This document shows positions 25,415 through 34,382 of a DNA stretch of 64,000 bases, one piece after another. A model generated the notes under the pieces. That model saw only the letters and a list, made by a program, of their open reading frames with translations, did no database searches and was not told the DNA's origin. Position 1 is the first letter of the stretch. Each line of letters begins with the position of its first letter. Position numbers and translations under genes: made by a program. Source of the stretch: Bacteroidales bacterium UBA1181 (GTDB taxonomy: Bacteria > Bacteroidota > Bacteroidia > Bacteroidales > Paludibacteraceae); assembly GCA_002310215.1 (NCBI GenBank), contig DBYR01000039.1, forward strand, positions 36,630-100,629, written 5' to 3'.

Positions 25415-25486
25415 TAGTCTTTACTGACCTTACTGTCTTTACTGACCTTATAGTCTTTACTGACCTTACTGTCTTTACCGCCCTTA
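25415..25486. repeat. Four tandem copies of an 18-bp repeat
   Basis: Units at 25415, 25433, 25451 and 25469. They alternate TAGTCTTTACTGACCTTA and CTGTCTTTACTGACCTTA; the last copy is diverged. It lies between the four-helix gene and the promoter of the next gene. A 10-bp perfect inverted repeat (GAAGGGAATA / TATTCCCTTC, 25381-25406) sits at the end of the four-helix gene just before it. Confidence 0.8.
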
Positions 25487-25520
25487 CATCCTTTCCCCTC
25501 CCCCTTTCCAAATTATTTAT

Positions 25521-25528
25521 TACCTTTG
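25521..25528 (+). promoter_or_regulatory. Promoter -7 box of the second AlkD-like gene
   Basis: TACCTTTG, matching TAnnTTTG, 21 bases before the ATG at 25549. Confidence 0.6.
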
Positions 25529-25548
25529 TATGCCCAAGAACATAAATT

Positions 25549-26220
25549 ATGGACGAATTTTTCATGTATGACGAGAAACTGGAGCAGAGGGTGGAGCAAG
25601 TGAAACGCATGCTTCGCCTCTCCATGAACGGGGTGGTCTCTGGTTGCATGTCCGCTTCTGGCTTGGACTACAATCTGAACTATGGGGTGCAGTTGCCTCG
25701 TGTTAAGGAGTTGGCGGCTGGCATGGACAAGGACAAGATGTTTGCCCAACGGTTGTGGATGTCGGATTGCCGTGAGATGATGCTGCTGGCGACGATGCTC
25801 TTCCCTATGGATTCCTTCGACGAGGAGATGGCGCTGAAATGGATCTCCGAATGTCATAACATGGAACTGGTGGAACAGTTAAGCCTGAATCTCCTGCGAA
25901 ATATGGAGTATGCTGATGATTTGATAATCAAGTTATTGGAAAAACAGGGAAAATATGAGAGGGCTACGGCTTATGTGCTGGCCTCTTTCTTGTTCTTGCG
26001 TGGCACACTGACCGGCGAGGCGGAGGACGCTTGCAAGATGGCGCTGAAGAGGGACCTTTCCTCTGACGACTATGCGGTCTATGCCTCTGTCGCCCGTTTT
26101 CTGCGTGTGCTCTCTGATAAGGAGCGTGAGTACGTGGAGAGCCTTGTCGACGGACTGGAGGACGCTACCGGCAAGGGCGCTTCCTTCGTGCGGGAGAATG
26201 TGCGTATGATGTTAATGTGA
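25549..26220 (+). CDS. DNA alkylation repair-like HEAT protein
   Basis: 223 residues, helical. The N-terminus (RMLRLSMNGVVSGCM, then LNYGVQLPRVKELA) and LWMSDCREMMLLATMLFP resemble the Bacteroidetes branch of AlkD-like HEAT-repeat proteins, in which the pattern is (F/L)xLxxGVxxPxLRxIA. The sequence is distant from the protein at 14937 and the Trp-Asp pair of AlkD is not evident, so glycosylase activity is uncertain. It lies 14 bases before the hemolysin III gene, probably in one transcript. Confidence 0.65.
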   Translation: MDEFFMYDEKLEQRVEQVKRMLRLSMNGVVSGCMSASGLDYNLNYGVQLPRVKELAAGMDKDKMFAQRLWMSDCREMMLLATMLFPMDSFDEEMALKWISECHNMELVEQLSLNLLRNMEYADDLIIKLLEKQGKYERATAYVLASFLFLRGTLTGEAEDACKMALKRDLSSDDYAVYASVARFLRVLSDKEREYVESLVDGLEDATGKGASFVRENVRMMLM

Positions 26221-26234
26221 TGATGTGGTAATAT

Positions 26235-26861
26235 ATGTTTGATAAAGAAAAAGCTGAATTTGCGAATACGTGGACGCATGCTGTTGCCTTGCTCCTTTTT
26301 TGCCTAATGGCGATCCCTCTTTTGATGAGGGCCTTCAGCCATGGCTCCGCAGCGTTGGATTTGGGTATGATTCTTTTTGTGGTGGGTGAGGTGATGATGT
26401 TCGGCTCCTCCACACTGTACCATTGGTTCAAGGATCCTGAAAAGAAACGCATGATGCGCTACTTCGACCATAGTGCGATCTATGTCTCCATCGCGGGCTC
26501 CTATTCCCCTATATTGTTGCATGCGATCGGTGGCACGTTGGGCAACGTCTGCTTCTTCGTCATTTGGAGCCTGACGCTGTTGGGCATTGTCTATAAGATA
26601 TTCTTCTTAGGCAAATATCCTAAGTTCTCCTTGGGCCTCTATCTGGTGATGGGCTGGCTGGTCATCATCCTTATCAAACCTGTATTCGAGACTTTTCCTG
26701 CCAGCAGCCTGTGGATGTTGTTGGGAGAGGGGATCGCTTTCACGCTGGGCACCTATTTCTTCTGGAAGGACGACACCCGCACCTACTACCATTCCATTTG
26801 GCACGTGTTCGTCTTCGTGGGGTGCCTCTTCCACTGCCTACTCCTCTGGTTCCTCCTCTAA
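26235..26861 (+). CDS. Hemolysin III / PAQR family membrane protein
   Basis: 208 residues with seven predicted membrane helices. The zinc-site residues of the family are present: SSTLYHWF (Ser, His), FDHSAIYVSIAGSYSP (Asp) and YYHSIWHVFVFVG (HxxxH). Related proteins are the YqfA/TrhA type; some act in membrane-lipid homeostasis, and hemolysis is a historical name. Its last 24 bases overlap the convergent DUF4924 gene. Confidence 0.85.
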   Translation: MFDKEKAEFANTWTHAVALLLFCLMAIPLLMRAFSHGSAALDLGMILFVVGEVMMFGSSTLYHWFKDPEKKRMMRYFDHSAIYVSIAGSYSPILLHAIGGTLGNVCFFVIWSLTLLGIVYKIFFLGKYPKFSLGLYLVMGWLVIILIKPVFETFPASSLWMLLGEGIAFTLGTYFFWKDDTRTYYHSIWHVFVFVGCLFHCLLLWFLL

Positions 26862-27383
26862 CCAAGTCTTGTATTTCTGCGCGAGCACGGCCAGCAGTTG
26901 GCTGATCTGCTTCACGGCGGTCATCGTCTCTGCCGTAACCTCCTTTTTCTGTAGCTTTAGCATTAGAACACCATACAAGGCTTGTAGCGAGAGCTCCACG
27001 TCGTTGGTCTCTTCGCCTGCCTTCGCCTTTCCTCTGAACTCGACAAGGAAGGGCAATGTCTTGAAGAACAGTGCGTTGTACTGGATCTCCTTGGGTTTCT
27101 GCAGTAACTCCATGTGCAGGTCGTTGAGGTCCTCCACCGTGTTCTTGATGAATTGCAGGTGTCCCTTCTCCTCCACATGCTCCAGTTTCATCATCTGGAT
27201 GAGGTTCTCATACCACTCCCTCATCTCCTTCTTGGTGGCTTCGTCCACTGGGTAGGGGTCGATGATGAGTCGCTGGATCTTCTCGATGTCCAGTTGGTTG
27301 GCCCTCAGCAAATCCTCCAACTGCCACATGTAGATGATGTATTCGGCGATGTTCTCTTTCTTCTTTTGCCTTGCTATTAGCAT
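26838..27383 (-). CDS. DUF4924 family protein
   Basis: 181 residues, helical and cytoplasmic. The N-terminus ENIAEYIIYMWQLEDLLRA and the PYPVDEATKKEMREWYENLI segment are typical of this Bacteroidetes-only family of unknown function. Last gene of a long minus-strand run; 16 bases after the WG-repeat gene. Confidence 0.75.
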   Translation of the reverse strand: MLIARQKKKENIAEYIIYMWQLEDLLRANQLDIEKIQRLIIDPYPVDEATKKEMREWYENLIQMMKLEHVEEKGHLQFIKNTVEDLNDLHMELLQKPKEIQYNALFFKTLPFLVEFRGKAKAGEETNDVELSLQALYGVLMLKLQKKEVTAETMTAVKQISQLLAVLAQKYKTWLEEEPEE

Positions 27384-27399
27384 GATTTTCTCCTAATGG

Positions 27400-27906
27400 T
27401 TATTTCTTTTTCGTGGTTGGTATGAGTTTGCCCTTCTTGGTGAACTCGAAGCCTTTCGTGCCGTTGTGGTAGATGTAGGTCTTTTTGCTCTCATCCCATA
27501 CCTTGTTGTATCCGCATGGCATGACAACTTTCCCTTTCTTGTCGATGACGCCCCATAGTCCGCCTTGTGCGTTGCCGTCCGCACCATCTGTCTGTGCGCC
27601 TTTGTTGACGAGGCAGTTGTTGCCGGCGAATTGCTCCGCCAGATCGTATTGCGGAACGATCACGATGATGCCATCCTTGTTGATGAAACCGATCTTGCCA
27701 TCCTTCACGATGCGTTGCAGACCGCAGACGAACTTGTCTGGCGTGTCGTTGACCGTGTAGACGGAGCAGTAATCCTCCCCGTCTTCGGTTTGGTAAGTGT
27801 AAACGTAGGTTTTGCCTACTTTCTCCTTGTGGAGTTGCAGGCTTTGTGCGTTGGCCATTCCGATGAATGCGAATGCCAGCATGAGTGTGAACGCTAATTT
27901 TTTCAT
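27400..27906 (-). CDS. Secreted WG-repeat protein
   Basis: 168 residues with a signal peptide (1-20, cleaving after ANA). Two WG-type repeats are visible: KIGFINKDGIIVIVPQYDLA and GLWGVIDKKGKVVMPCGYNK. WG repeats form beta-solenoid-like surfaces and are common in secreted Bacteroidetes proteins. Function unknown. Confidence 0.7.
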   Translation of the reverse strand: MKKLAFTLMLAFAFIGMANAQSLQLHKEKVGKTYVYTYQTEDGEDYCSVYTVNDTPDKFVCGLQRIVKDGKIGFINKDGIIVIVPQYDLAEQFAGNNCLVNKGAQTDGADGNAQGGLWGVIDKKGKVVMPCGYNKVWDESKKTYIYHNGTKGFEFTKKGKLIPTTKKK

Positions 27907-27926
27907 GATCTTATTGTTTTTTTTGG

Positions 27927-28376
27927 TTATTCATTATCGTCGTCATCGTCGGAGAAGTCGAAGAGGAAATCGTCGTCCAATCCGTAGCTTGGCTCGATGT
28001 ACTCCTCCAGGTCGCGGCGTTCCTTCTTGGTTGGTCTGCCGGTTCCTCGGTCTCTCTTCCCGCTGATGTTGTATTTGCTCAGTTCGAGTATCTGTAATTG
28101 TTCAGGGCTGGTCACGTTCTCCATGAAGTCCGGCACGAGCTTCGCCCCCATACGGTTCTCGCTCAGTGCGAGCACCTTGAAGGAGTAGACGACGGGCGGG
28201 CGTTTGATTTGTATGACATCGTCCACCTTGATCATCTTGGAGGCTTTCACGTTGGTGCCACCCATCATGACCCTTCCTTTTTTGCAGGCGTCCGCCGCGA
28301 TGGTGCGGGTCTTGAACAGACGTACCGCCCACATCCATTTGTCTATGCGTACTTCTTCTTTCGCTTCCTTTCCCAT
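27927..28376 (-). CDS. S4-domain RNA-binding protein (Hsp15-like)
   Basis: 149 residues. VRIDKWMWAVRLFKTRTIA and KKGRVMMGGTNVKAS form the S4 RNA-binding fold as in HslR (Hsp15), which rescues stalled 50S subunits with peptidyl-tRNA. The acidic tail ending DFSDDDDDNE replaces the basic tail of the E. coli protein. Its ATG shares one base with the mutL stop (TAATG), so it is coupled to mutL. Confidence 0.82.
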   Translation of the reverse strand: MGKEAKEEVRIDKWMWAVRLFKTRTIAADACKKGRVMMGGTNVKASKMIKVDDVIQIKRPPVVYSFKVLALSENRMGAKLVPDFMENVTSPEQLQILELSKYNISGKRDRGTGRPTKKERRDLEEYIEPSYGLDDDFLFDFSDDDDDNE

Positions 28377-30277
28377 TACTTGAATCCTTTCTCTATTTCT
28401 TCGGTGGAGAACACCTTGATGATCGCTTTGTTGTCGGGTGTGAAGTTAGGGTCGGGGAGTCTGAGCAGACTGCTGACCAACGACATCATCTCCTTGTCGC
28501 TGAGTTCCCTTCCGTAAGGTGTGGCGGATAGTTTCGCCATGGAGAGTGCGACGTGTTCCGCTACTTGCGTCTTGAAGTCGATCCGCGATTCCTTGAGCGA
28601 TTGGATGATGTTGGTGATATATTCCTTGGCTGACCCGTTCTCCATGTTGGCGGGCGTCCCGTTGATGCTGTAGGTGTTCTTGCCTAGCGGGGAGAGGTCG
28701 AATCCGATGTACTGCAGATCCTCCATCGCATCCCCTAATATCATGTTCTCTGATTCGGACAATTCGATGATTTCAGGGAACAACATCTTCTGGGAGGCGT
28801 TCTGCTTGCGTGAGATGAGGCTCATGTACTGATCGTACAATATCCTGACGTGCGCCCTGTGCTGGTCGATGCACATCAGTCCGGACTTGACGGGCGTGAT
28901 GATGTATTTATTTTTGAACTGCATGTACTCCACATGCGTCTCTTCCGTGTCTGTCTCTGCCTCCGATTCTCCTTCATGGAAATTTTCGCTGCTCTCGCCT
29001 CCTATGATTTCCTCGTTGTCGTATAGGCTTGGCTGTTCCTCCGCCGGGGTGAGATCCTCTGCGCTGGAGGGTGTCCATTTGCTGGCTTCGAAGCCTTCGT
29101 AGAGTTTCTCCCATCCGATGGTGCTGCTACGCTTGTAGGTGCTGTGGCTCTGCTCCTGCTCGAATGGATTGTAGTTCGGGTCGATCTTTACGTTAGGCAT
29201 GTTGATCGATGCATTGTTCCTGGGCGAGAAGACAGGGAGTTCTGCTGCTCCCTCGGAGTCGAAGTCGATGCTCGGTGCGATGTTGAACTTGCCTAACCCT
29301 TCCCTGACACCCGACATGACAAGCGGCCATATCGCAGTCTCGCTTTCGAACTTGATCTCTGTCTTGGTGGGGTGTATATTCACATCGATGCTCTCGGGGT
29401 CTATCTCGAAGTAGATGAAATAGTCGGGCGAGGTGCCTGGCTGTAGCATCGTGCCGTAGGCTTGTACCACCGCACTATGGAAATAACTGTGCTTCATGAA
29501 CCTTCCGTTCACGAAAAAGAACTGCCTGTCGTTCTTCTTTTTGGCGGTCTCGGGTTTCCCCACGAATCCGTGGATCCGTACCAATGAGGAGTCCACGTGG
29601 ATGGAGAATAGGGTTGTGCTGATGCCTTTGACGTTTTTGAAGACGTTGCTGATGCGTTCCTTGTAGTTGCCCTTCTTCAACGACATGCATATCTGATCGT
29701 TGTGGATGAGTTGGAACTCTATCTGAGGGTATACCAAGGCTATGCGGATGAATTCCCTTTCTATCTGGGAGAACTCGTATGCGTTCGATTTGAGGAATTT
29801 ACGGCGGGCTGGCACGTTGTAGAAGATATTCTTCACGGCGAAATTGGTGCCGACGGGGCAGGAGATGGAGGTCTGATTCTCAACCTTGCTGCCTGCCACC
29901 TCTATGAGTGTGCCCACTTCGTCTTCTGGCCTTCTGGTGCGTAGTTCCACCTGCGCGATGGCGGCGATGGATGCCAAGGCTTCGCCACGGAAACCCATGG
30001 TGTGCAGGGCGAAGAGATCGTCTGCCGATTTTATCTTTGAAGTGGCGTGCCGCTCGAAGGAGATGCGCGCGTCTGTCTCGCTCATGCCCTTGCCGTTGTC
30101 GATCACTTGTATGAGGGTTCGTCCGGCGTCCTTGATCACGACCTGTATGTTGTCCGCTCCTGCGTCGATGGAGTTCTCCACCAACTCTTTGATGACGGAT
30201 GCGGGGCGTTGGATCACCTCCCCGGCCGCTATTTGGTTCGCTACTGAATCAGGTAGTACGTGTATGATGTCACTCAT
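28376..30277 (-). CDS. mutL: DNA mismatch repair protein MutL
   Basis: 633 residues. The N-terminal GHKL ATPase is complete: VENSIDAGA, DNGKGM, THTMGFRGEAL-type motif (LHTMGFRGEALASI) and PVGTNFAVKNIFYNVPAR. A variable acidic linker (about 350-460) precedes the C-terminal dimerisation domain. At the place of the nicking-endonuclease motif DQHA(x)2E(x)4E it reads DQHRAHVRILYD, so the metal-binding glutamates are changed and endonuclease activity is doubtful. The gene lies between a small membrane protein and the S4 protein in a minus-strand run. Confidence 0.95.
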   Translation of the reverse strand: MSDIIHVLPDSVANQIAAGEVIQRPASVIKELVENSIDAGADNIQVVIKDAGRTLIQVIDNGKGMSETDARISFERHATSKIKSADDLFALHTMGFRGEALASIAAIAQVELRTRRPEDEVGTLIEVAGSKVENQTSISCPVGTNFAVKNIFYNVPARRKFLKSNAYEFSQIEREFIRIALVYPQIEFQLIHNDQICMSLKKGNYKERISNVFKNVKGISTTLFSIHVDSSLVRIHGFVGKPETAKKKNDRQFFFVNGRFMKHSYFHSAVVQAYGTMLQPGTSPDYFIYFEIDPESIDVNIHPTKTEIKFESETAIWPLVMSGVREGLGKFNIAPSIDFDSEGAAELPVFSPRNNASINMPNVKIDPNYNPFEQEQSHSTYKRSSTIGWEKLYEGFEASKWTPSSAEDLTPAEEQPSLYDNEEIIGGESSENFHEGESEAETDTEETHVEYMQFKNKYIITPVKSGLMCIDQHRAHVRILYDQYMSLISRKQNASQKMLFPEIIELSESENMILGDAMEDLQYIGFDLSPLGKNTYSINGTPANMENGSAKEYITNIIQSLKESRIDFKTQVAEHVALSMAKLSATPYGRELSDKEMMSLVSSLLRLPDPNFTPDNKAIIKVFSTEEIEKGFK

Positions 30278-30284
30278 CGCTCTC

Positions 30285-30557
30285 TTATTTAAGCCAATAT
30301 ACTAAGGCGACAATAACGATCGCCGTGATGATGTAACGGACATTGTTGCTTTTCATCTTCCGACTTCTTTCTTCCCGGTGTGAACTATATGCGCTCTTGA
30401 TGTTATCTGCATAGAGCCCACCGTTTTTTTTCGCCTGTATTTTTTTTTGAACACGCTTGATGCGTTCCTCACGCTCCTCCTTTTGTGGATCGTAATAGAT
30501 GTATTCGTGGTGGTATTGCCTGATCTTAGGCGCTTTTAAGAAATCGAATATTGCCAT
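30285..30557 (-). CDS. Small membrane-anchored protein of unknown function
   Basis: 90 residues. N-terminal IFDFLKAPKIRQYHHEYIYY, a highly charged coiled middle (KEEREERIKRVQKKIQAKK) and a single C-terminal membrane helix (YIITAIVIVALVYWL). It is placed between mlaF-like and mutL with gaps of 13 and 7 bases, which supports it as real. No family function is known to me. Confidence 0.65.
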   Translation of the reverse strand: MAIFDFLKAPKIRQYHHEYIYYDPQKEEREERIKRVQKKIQAKKNGGLYADNIKSAYSSHREERSRKMKSNNVRYIITAIVIVALVYWLK

Positions 30558-30570
30558 GCCTTCTCCTCCT

Positions 30571-31359
30571 TCATTTTTGTTTCGTGGATTCCTTGTCTTG
30601 GAAAAATTTGTGGGCCTTCTTGATCTCCTTGTATAGGTTGGATGCGAAGATGAATTCCTCCAATGGCTCGCAACCCGTGTCGAATATCTCGTCCTTGGTG
30701 CCTTGCCAAGCCTTCTCTCCCTTGCTGATGAAGACGATGTTCTCGCCGATTTCCATCACGGAGTTCATGTCGTGCGTGTTGACGATGGTGGTGATGTTGA
30801 ACTCATGGGTGATGTCCTGGATCAACTGGTCGATCAGCAACGAGGTCTTCGGGTCTAGTCCGGAGTTCGGCTCGTCGCAGAATAGGTATTTGGGATTTAG
30901 TACGATGGCCCTGGCGATGGCGGCTCTCTTCTGCATGCCTCCACTGATCTCCGCAGGGGATAAGTCCAGTGCATGGGATAGTTCCACACGCTCCAAACAG
31001 AATTTGGCCCGATCGATTTTCTCCTCTTCGGTCATCTCCGTGAACATGTCCAGCGGGAACTTCACGTTCTCCAATACGCTCATCGAGTCGAAGAGCGCGG
31101 AGCCCTGGAAGAGCATGCCAATCTCACGCCTAAGCGCATTGAGCTCTTTCCGCTTCATGGAGGTGATGTTTCGTCCGTCGTACAGTATTTCGCCCGAATC
31201 GATGCGGTGGATGCCCACCACACTCTTCATCAGCACGGTCTTTCCCGAACCACTCTGTCCGATGATGAGGTTGGTCTTCCCCGTCTCGAAAATGGTGGAT
31301 ACATCCTTGAGGACGGTGTTCCCGTCGAACGATTTTATGGCGTGTTTTACTTCGATCAT
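30571..31359 (-). CDS. ABC transporter ATP-binding protein, MlaF-like
   Basis: 262 residues with Walker A GQSGSGKT (34-41), signature ISGGM, Walker B YLFCDEPNSGLD and the switch histidine in VNTHDM. The best fit is the MlaF/Mkl group that powers phospholipid transport between the inner and outer membranes. It overlaps the permease gene by 4 bases. The MCE-domain subunit (MlaD) expected in this pathway is not adjacent. Confidence 0.85.
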   Translation of the reverse strand: MIEVKHAIKSFDGNTVLKDVSTIFETGKTNLIIGQSGSGKTVLMKSVVGIHRIDSGEILYDGRNITSMKRKELNALRREIGMLFQGSALFDSMSVLENVKFPLDMFTEMTEEEKIDRAKFCLERVELSHALDLSPAEISGGMQKRAAIARAIVLNPKYLFCDEPNSGLDPKTSLLIDQLIQDITHEFNITTIVNTHDMNSVMEIGENIVFISKGEKAWQGTKDEIFDTGCEPLEEFIFASNLYKEIKKAHKFFQDKESTKQK

Positions 31360-32102
31360 AGCAGTAGCTTGGTTAACATGATGTCGAACAAGAGGATGAG
31401 CACGCTACTGTTCACCACGGCGTCCGTGCTGGCCTTTCCAACTTCCAATGCGCCTCCCTTGACGGTGTAGCCGTAGAAGGAGGATACCGAGGTGATGATA
31501 TAGGCGAAGATGACGCTCTTGATGATGGAGTAGGTGATGTAGTAGGGGGTGAAAGCGAATTGGATGCCCGCCTCGTAGGATTTCACCGTGATCATGTCGG
31601 TGAAGATGGCCACGCCGTAACCTCCGATGATGCCGACGAACATACTCGTCAGTACAAGGAATGGCATGATGGTCACGAAGGCGGCGATCTTAGGCATTAT
31701 CAGGAAATTGGAGGAGTTGACGCCCATGATGTCGAGTGCGTCTATCTGCTCGGTGATGCGCATGGTGCCTATCTCGGAGGCGATGTTCGATCCTACCTTG
31801 CCCGCCAATATGAGGCAGAGGATGGCCGAGGAGAACTCCAGCAGCAATATGTCGCGCGTCGCCAATCCGATGAGGGTGCTGGGCAGTAACGGGTTCTCCA
31901 TGTTCTTGATCATTTGGATGGTGATCACCGCTCCGATGAAGATGGATATGATCACGACGATGGCCAGGGAGTCGATGCCTTGTTTCTTCAGCTCCTCCTT
32001 GTATTGCCGGAAAAACATGCTCCATTTGTCCGGCTTGGCGAAAACCCTGTACATCAACTGCGTGTACGCACCGACTTTCTCTATTTCCTTGATGGCAAAC
32101 AT
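31356..32102 (-). CDS. MlaE-like ABC transporter permease
   Basis: 248 residues with about six membrane segments. LILAGKVGSNIASEIGTMRITEQIDALDIMG is split over the conserved MlaE loop (GxxGxxxAxExGTMxVxEQIDAL pattern), and GVAIF...TDMI fits the family. It works with the overlapping MlaF-like ATPase in lipid transport across the envelope. Four bases separate it from the DUF1846 gene. Confidence 0.85.
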   Translation of the reverse strand: MFAIKEIEKVGAYTQLMYRVFAKPDKWSMFFRQYKEELKKQGIDSLAIVVIISIFIGAVITIQMIKNMENPLLPSTLIGLATRDILLLEFSSAILCLILAGKVGSNIASEIGTMRITEQIDALDIMGVNSSNFLIMPKIAAFVTIMPFLVLTSMFVGIIGGYGVAIFTDMITVKSYEAGIQFAFTPYYITYSIIKSVIFAYIITSVSSFYGYTVKGGALEVGKASTDAVVNSSVLILLFDIMLTKLLL

Positions 32103-32105
32103 TTC

Positions 32106-33569
32106 TTATCTCTTCTTGATTGGTTCGCAGGTGACGTCCACCCCTAACTTCTTGAATATCTTCCTATCCACCTCGCTGATCATTACGGTCGTATGTACTT
32201 GACATCCTTCCAGTTGCGGCAATTGGTCCATCGCTTTCTCGCAGTTCGGATCGACCTTGCTGAGGATGGCCAATGCGACCAGCACCTCGTCAGTGTGCAG
32301 ACGTGGGTTCTTCCCTTTCAGGAAGGAGACCTTCATGGTCTGTATCGGCTCGATCATGTCCGCAGGAATCAGTTTCACCTTGTGGTCGATGCCCGCCAGA
32401 TGCTTCGTGGCGTTGAGGAGCAATGCGGCGCATGTGCCTAACAGGGCGGTCGTCTCGGAGGTGATGATGGTGCCGTCCGCTAATTCGATGGCGGCTGTCG
32501 GTACCTTGGACTTCTCTCCTCTGGCCTTGGCGGCGACGGTCACCTTGCGGTCGTCTGTCGTCACCTTCACTTGTTGCATGAGGAGCGCGATTTTGTTTAC
32601 TTCGCTTTCGTCGCACTTCCCTTCCGCTAAGTTGCCTAATGCGGTGTAGTAGCGGCGGATGATCTCCTGCTTGGAGGCCTCCTGACAGATTTCGTCGTTG
32701 ACGATGCAGTTGCCCGCCATGTTCACGCCCATGTCGGTAGGCGACTTGTATGGATTCTCCTTGTAGATGCCTTCGAAGATAGCGTTCAATACAGGGAATA
32801 TCTCGATGTCACGGTTGTAGTTGACCGTGGTCTTGCCGTATGCCTCCAAGTGGAACGGGTCTATCATGTTCACATCGTTCAGGTCGGCTGTGGCGGCCTC
32901 GTAGGCGATGTTCACAGGGTGCTTGAGCGGCAGATTCCAGATTGGGAAGGTCTCGAACTTGGCGTATCCTGCCTTGATGCCCCGCTTGTTCTCTTGGTAG
33001 AGCTGACTCAGACATACCGCCATCTTACCGCTTCCAGGACCTGGGGCGGTCACGACGACCAACGGACGGGTGGTCTCCACGTAATCGTTCTTGCCGAATC
33101 CTTCGTCGGAGTCGATCAACGCCACGTTGGATGGATATCCCTCTATGGTGTAATGATAGTAGCTTTTTATGTTGAGCCGTTTGAGCTTTTTGCTGAAGGC
33201 CTTGGCGCTCTCTTGCCCCTTGAAATGGGTGATGACCACAGAACCGACCATTAACCCGCGGTTCACGAATTCGTCACGGAGGCGCAACACGTCCATGTCG
33301 TAGGTGATGCCAAGGTCGTTGCGCACTTTGTTCTTCTCGATGTCCACCGCACTGATGACGATGATGATCTCCGCGCAGTCGCTCAGTTGCATCAACATCT
33401 TCAGCTTGCTGTCTGGCTGGAATCCAGGTAATACCCTGCTTGCATGATAATCGTCGAATAACTTTCCGCCAAACTCCAAATATAGTTTGTCACCAAATCT
33501 GCCGATCCTCTCCTTGATGTGCTCGGATTGAATCTTGAGGTATTTATCGTTATCGAATCCGTAGTCCAT
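32106..33569 (-). CDS. DUF1846 family protein
   Basis: 487 residues, the usual length of this conserved cytoplasmic family of unknown function. Landmarks are GFDNDKYLKIQSEHIKERI at the N-terminus, a P-loop-like TAPGPGSGKMAVCLSQLY near residue 175, and FETFPIWNLPLKHPVN. It begins the minus-strand run that ends at 26838 and has a TACCTTTG promoter box at 33608-33615. Confidence 0.85.
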   Translation of the reverse strand: MDYGFDNDKYLKIQSEHIKERIGRFGDKLYLEFGGKLFDDYHASRVLPGFQPDSKLKMLMQLSDCAEIIIVISAVDIEKNKVRNDLGITYDMDVLRLRDEFVNRGLMVGSVVITHFKGQESAKAFSKKLKRLNIKSYYHYTIEGYPSNVALIDSDEGFGKNDYVETTRPLVVVTAPGPGSGKMAVCLSQLYQENKRGIKAGYAKFETFPIWNLPLKHPVNIAYEAATADLNDVNMIDPFHLEAYGKTTVNYNRDIEIFPVLNAIFEGIYKENPYKSPTDMGVNMAGNCIVNDEICQEASKQEIIRRYYTALGNLAEGKCDESEVNKIALLMQQVKVTTDDRKVTVAAKARGEKSKVPTAAIELADGTIITSETTALLGTCAALLLNATKHLAGIDHKVKLIPADMIEPIQTMKVSFLKGKNPRLHTDEVLVALAILSKVDPNCEKAMDQLPQLEGCQVHTTVMISEVDRKIFKKLGVDVTCEPIKKR

Positions 33570-33607
33570 ATTAGTGTATCAATTGCATATGTCTTTTTTT
33601 AAAGATA

Positions 33608-33615
33608 CAAAGGTA
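33608..33615 (-). promoter_or_regulatory. Promoter -7 box of the DUF1846-mlaEF-mutL run
   Basis: The minus strand reads TACCTTTG, matching TAnnTTTG, 39 bases before the DUF1846 ATG and directly after the thioesterase stop codon (33652). Confidence 0.6.
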
Positions 33616-33651
33616 TGAAAAATTCACTAAAATTGGGGGAATTTTCTTCGG

Positions 33652-34377
33652 TTATTTGAATGTTATTTTACACTTGCAAGCCATTTTCTCGCTTCCTTTC
33701 GAGAGTGCGACGACATATTCGTCTGGTGTGGGTTGCGTCCAATATGTGTCGATGCGTTCCTCGTAGTGGCACTCTTCGATGTACTCGATTTCGAAGCGGA
33801 AGGGGCTTTCCCTCTCCATCACTTCGATGGGCAGGGCGTCGATGATATGCTCCACGTACTTGGCGCTGTTCAGGTGCTTGTTGATGTCCAAATCACTGTA
33901 CGCGACGACGAAGGAGGACTGGGCGGATTGCTCGGGAATGATGATCTTCCCTGGCTTCTCTATGGGACAATCCTTTTGGTGAATGTACTCCTCTATGCCT
34001 TGCCCGATGAGGCTCACCGGGTGCCGGGTGGTGGTGTCGATCATCGCCCAGATGCTTCTGGCGTAACCGATCACTTCTCCTTCTCCTGTCTCGAACTGGA
34101 AGTTACGCAGGGTGAAGCTCCTCATCACGTTTTCTATCCATGTGCGGATCCTCAGGGTCTCGTCGCACTTCGGACGGTTTTTCAGCTCCATCGCCAAGCG
34201 GGAGAGTACCCATGTGTGGTTCTCTTTGTTGAGCCGTTGGATGCCGAATCCTCTTTCGTTGGCGTGGATGCCTGCCGTGTTTAACAGGTGGTTGACGATG
34301 AGGGGCAGGGTGATCCTATTCTTGAAATCCACTTCGAACGGGTGGATGTTTACGGTATGTGTTCCGACGATTTCCAT
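33652..34377 (-). CDS. Acyl-ACP thioesterase
   Basis: 241 residues with two hot-dog halves, as in plant FatA/FatB and bacterial acyl-ACP thioesterases. The second half carries DLDINKHLNSAKYVE, with the conserved catalytic-region Asp, Asn and His. It releases free fatty acids from ACP. It lies 5 bases after ilvN and so is the last gene of the branched-chain amino acid operon; a link to branched-chain fatty acid supply is plausible but unproven. Confidence 0.85.
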   Translation of the reverse strand: MEIVGTHTVNIHPFEVDFKNRITLPLIVNHLLNTAGIHANERGFGIQRLNKENHTWVLSRLAMELKNRPKCDETLRIRTWIENVMRSFTLRNFQFETGEGEVIGYARSIWAMIDTTTRHPVSLIGQGIEEYIHQKDCPIEKPGKIIIPEQSAQSSFVVAYSDLDINKHLNSAKYVEHIIDALPIEVMERESPFRFEIEYIEECHYEERIDTYWTQPTPDEYVVALSKGSEKMACKCKITFK

Positions 34378-34382
34378 CTCTC

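Noticed and set aside
25415..25486. CRISPR array
   Set aside because: The 18-bp units are directly adjacent with no spacers and there are no cas genes; it is a simple tandem repeat.
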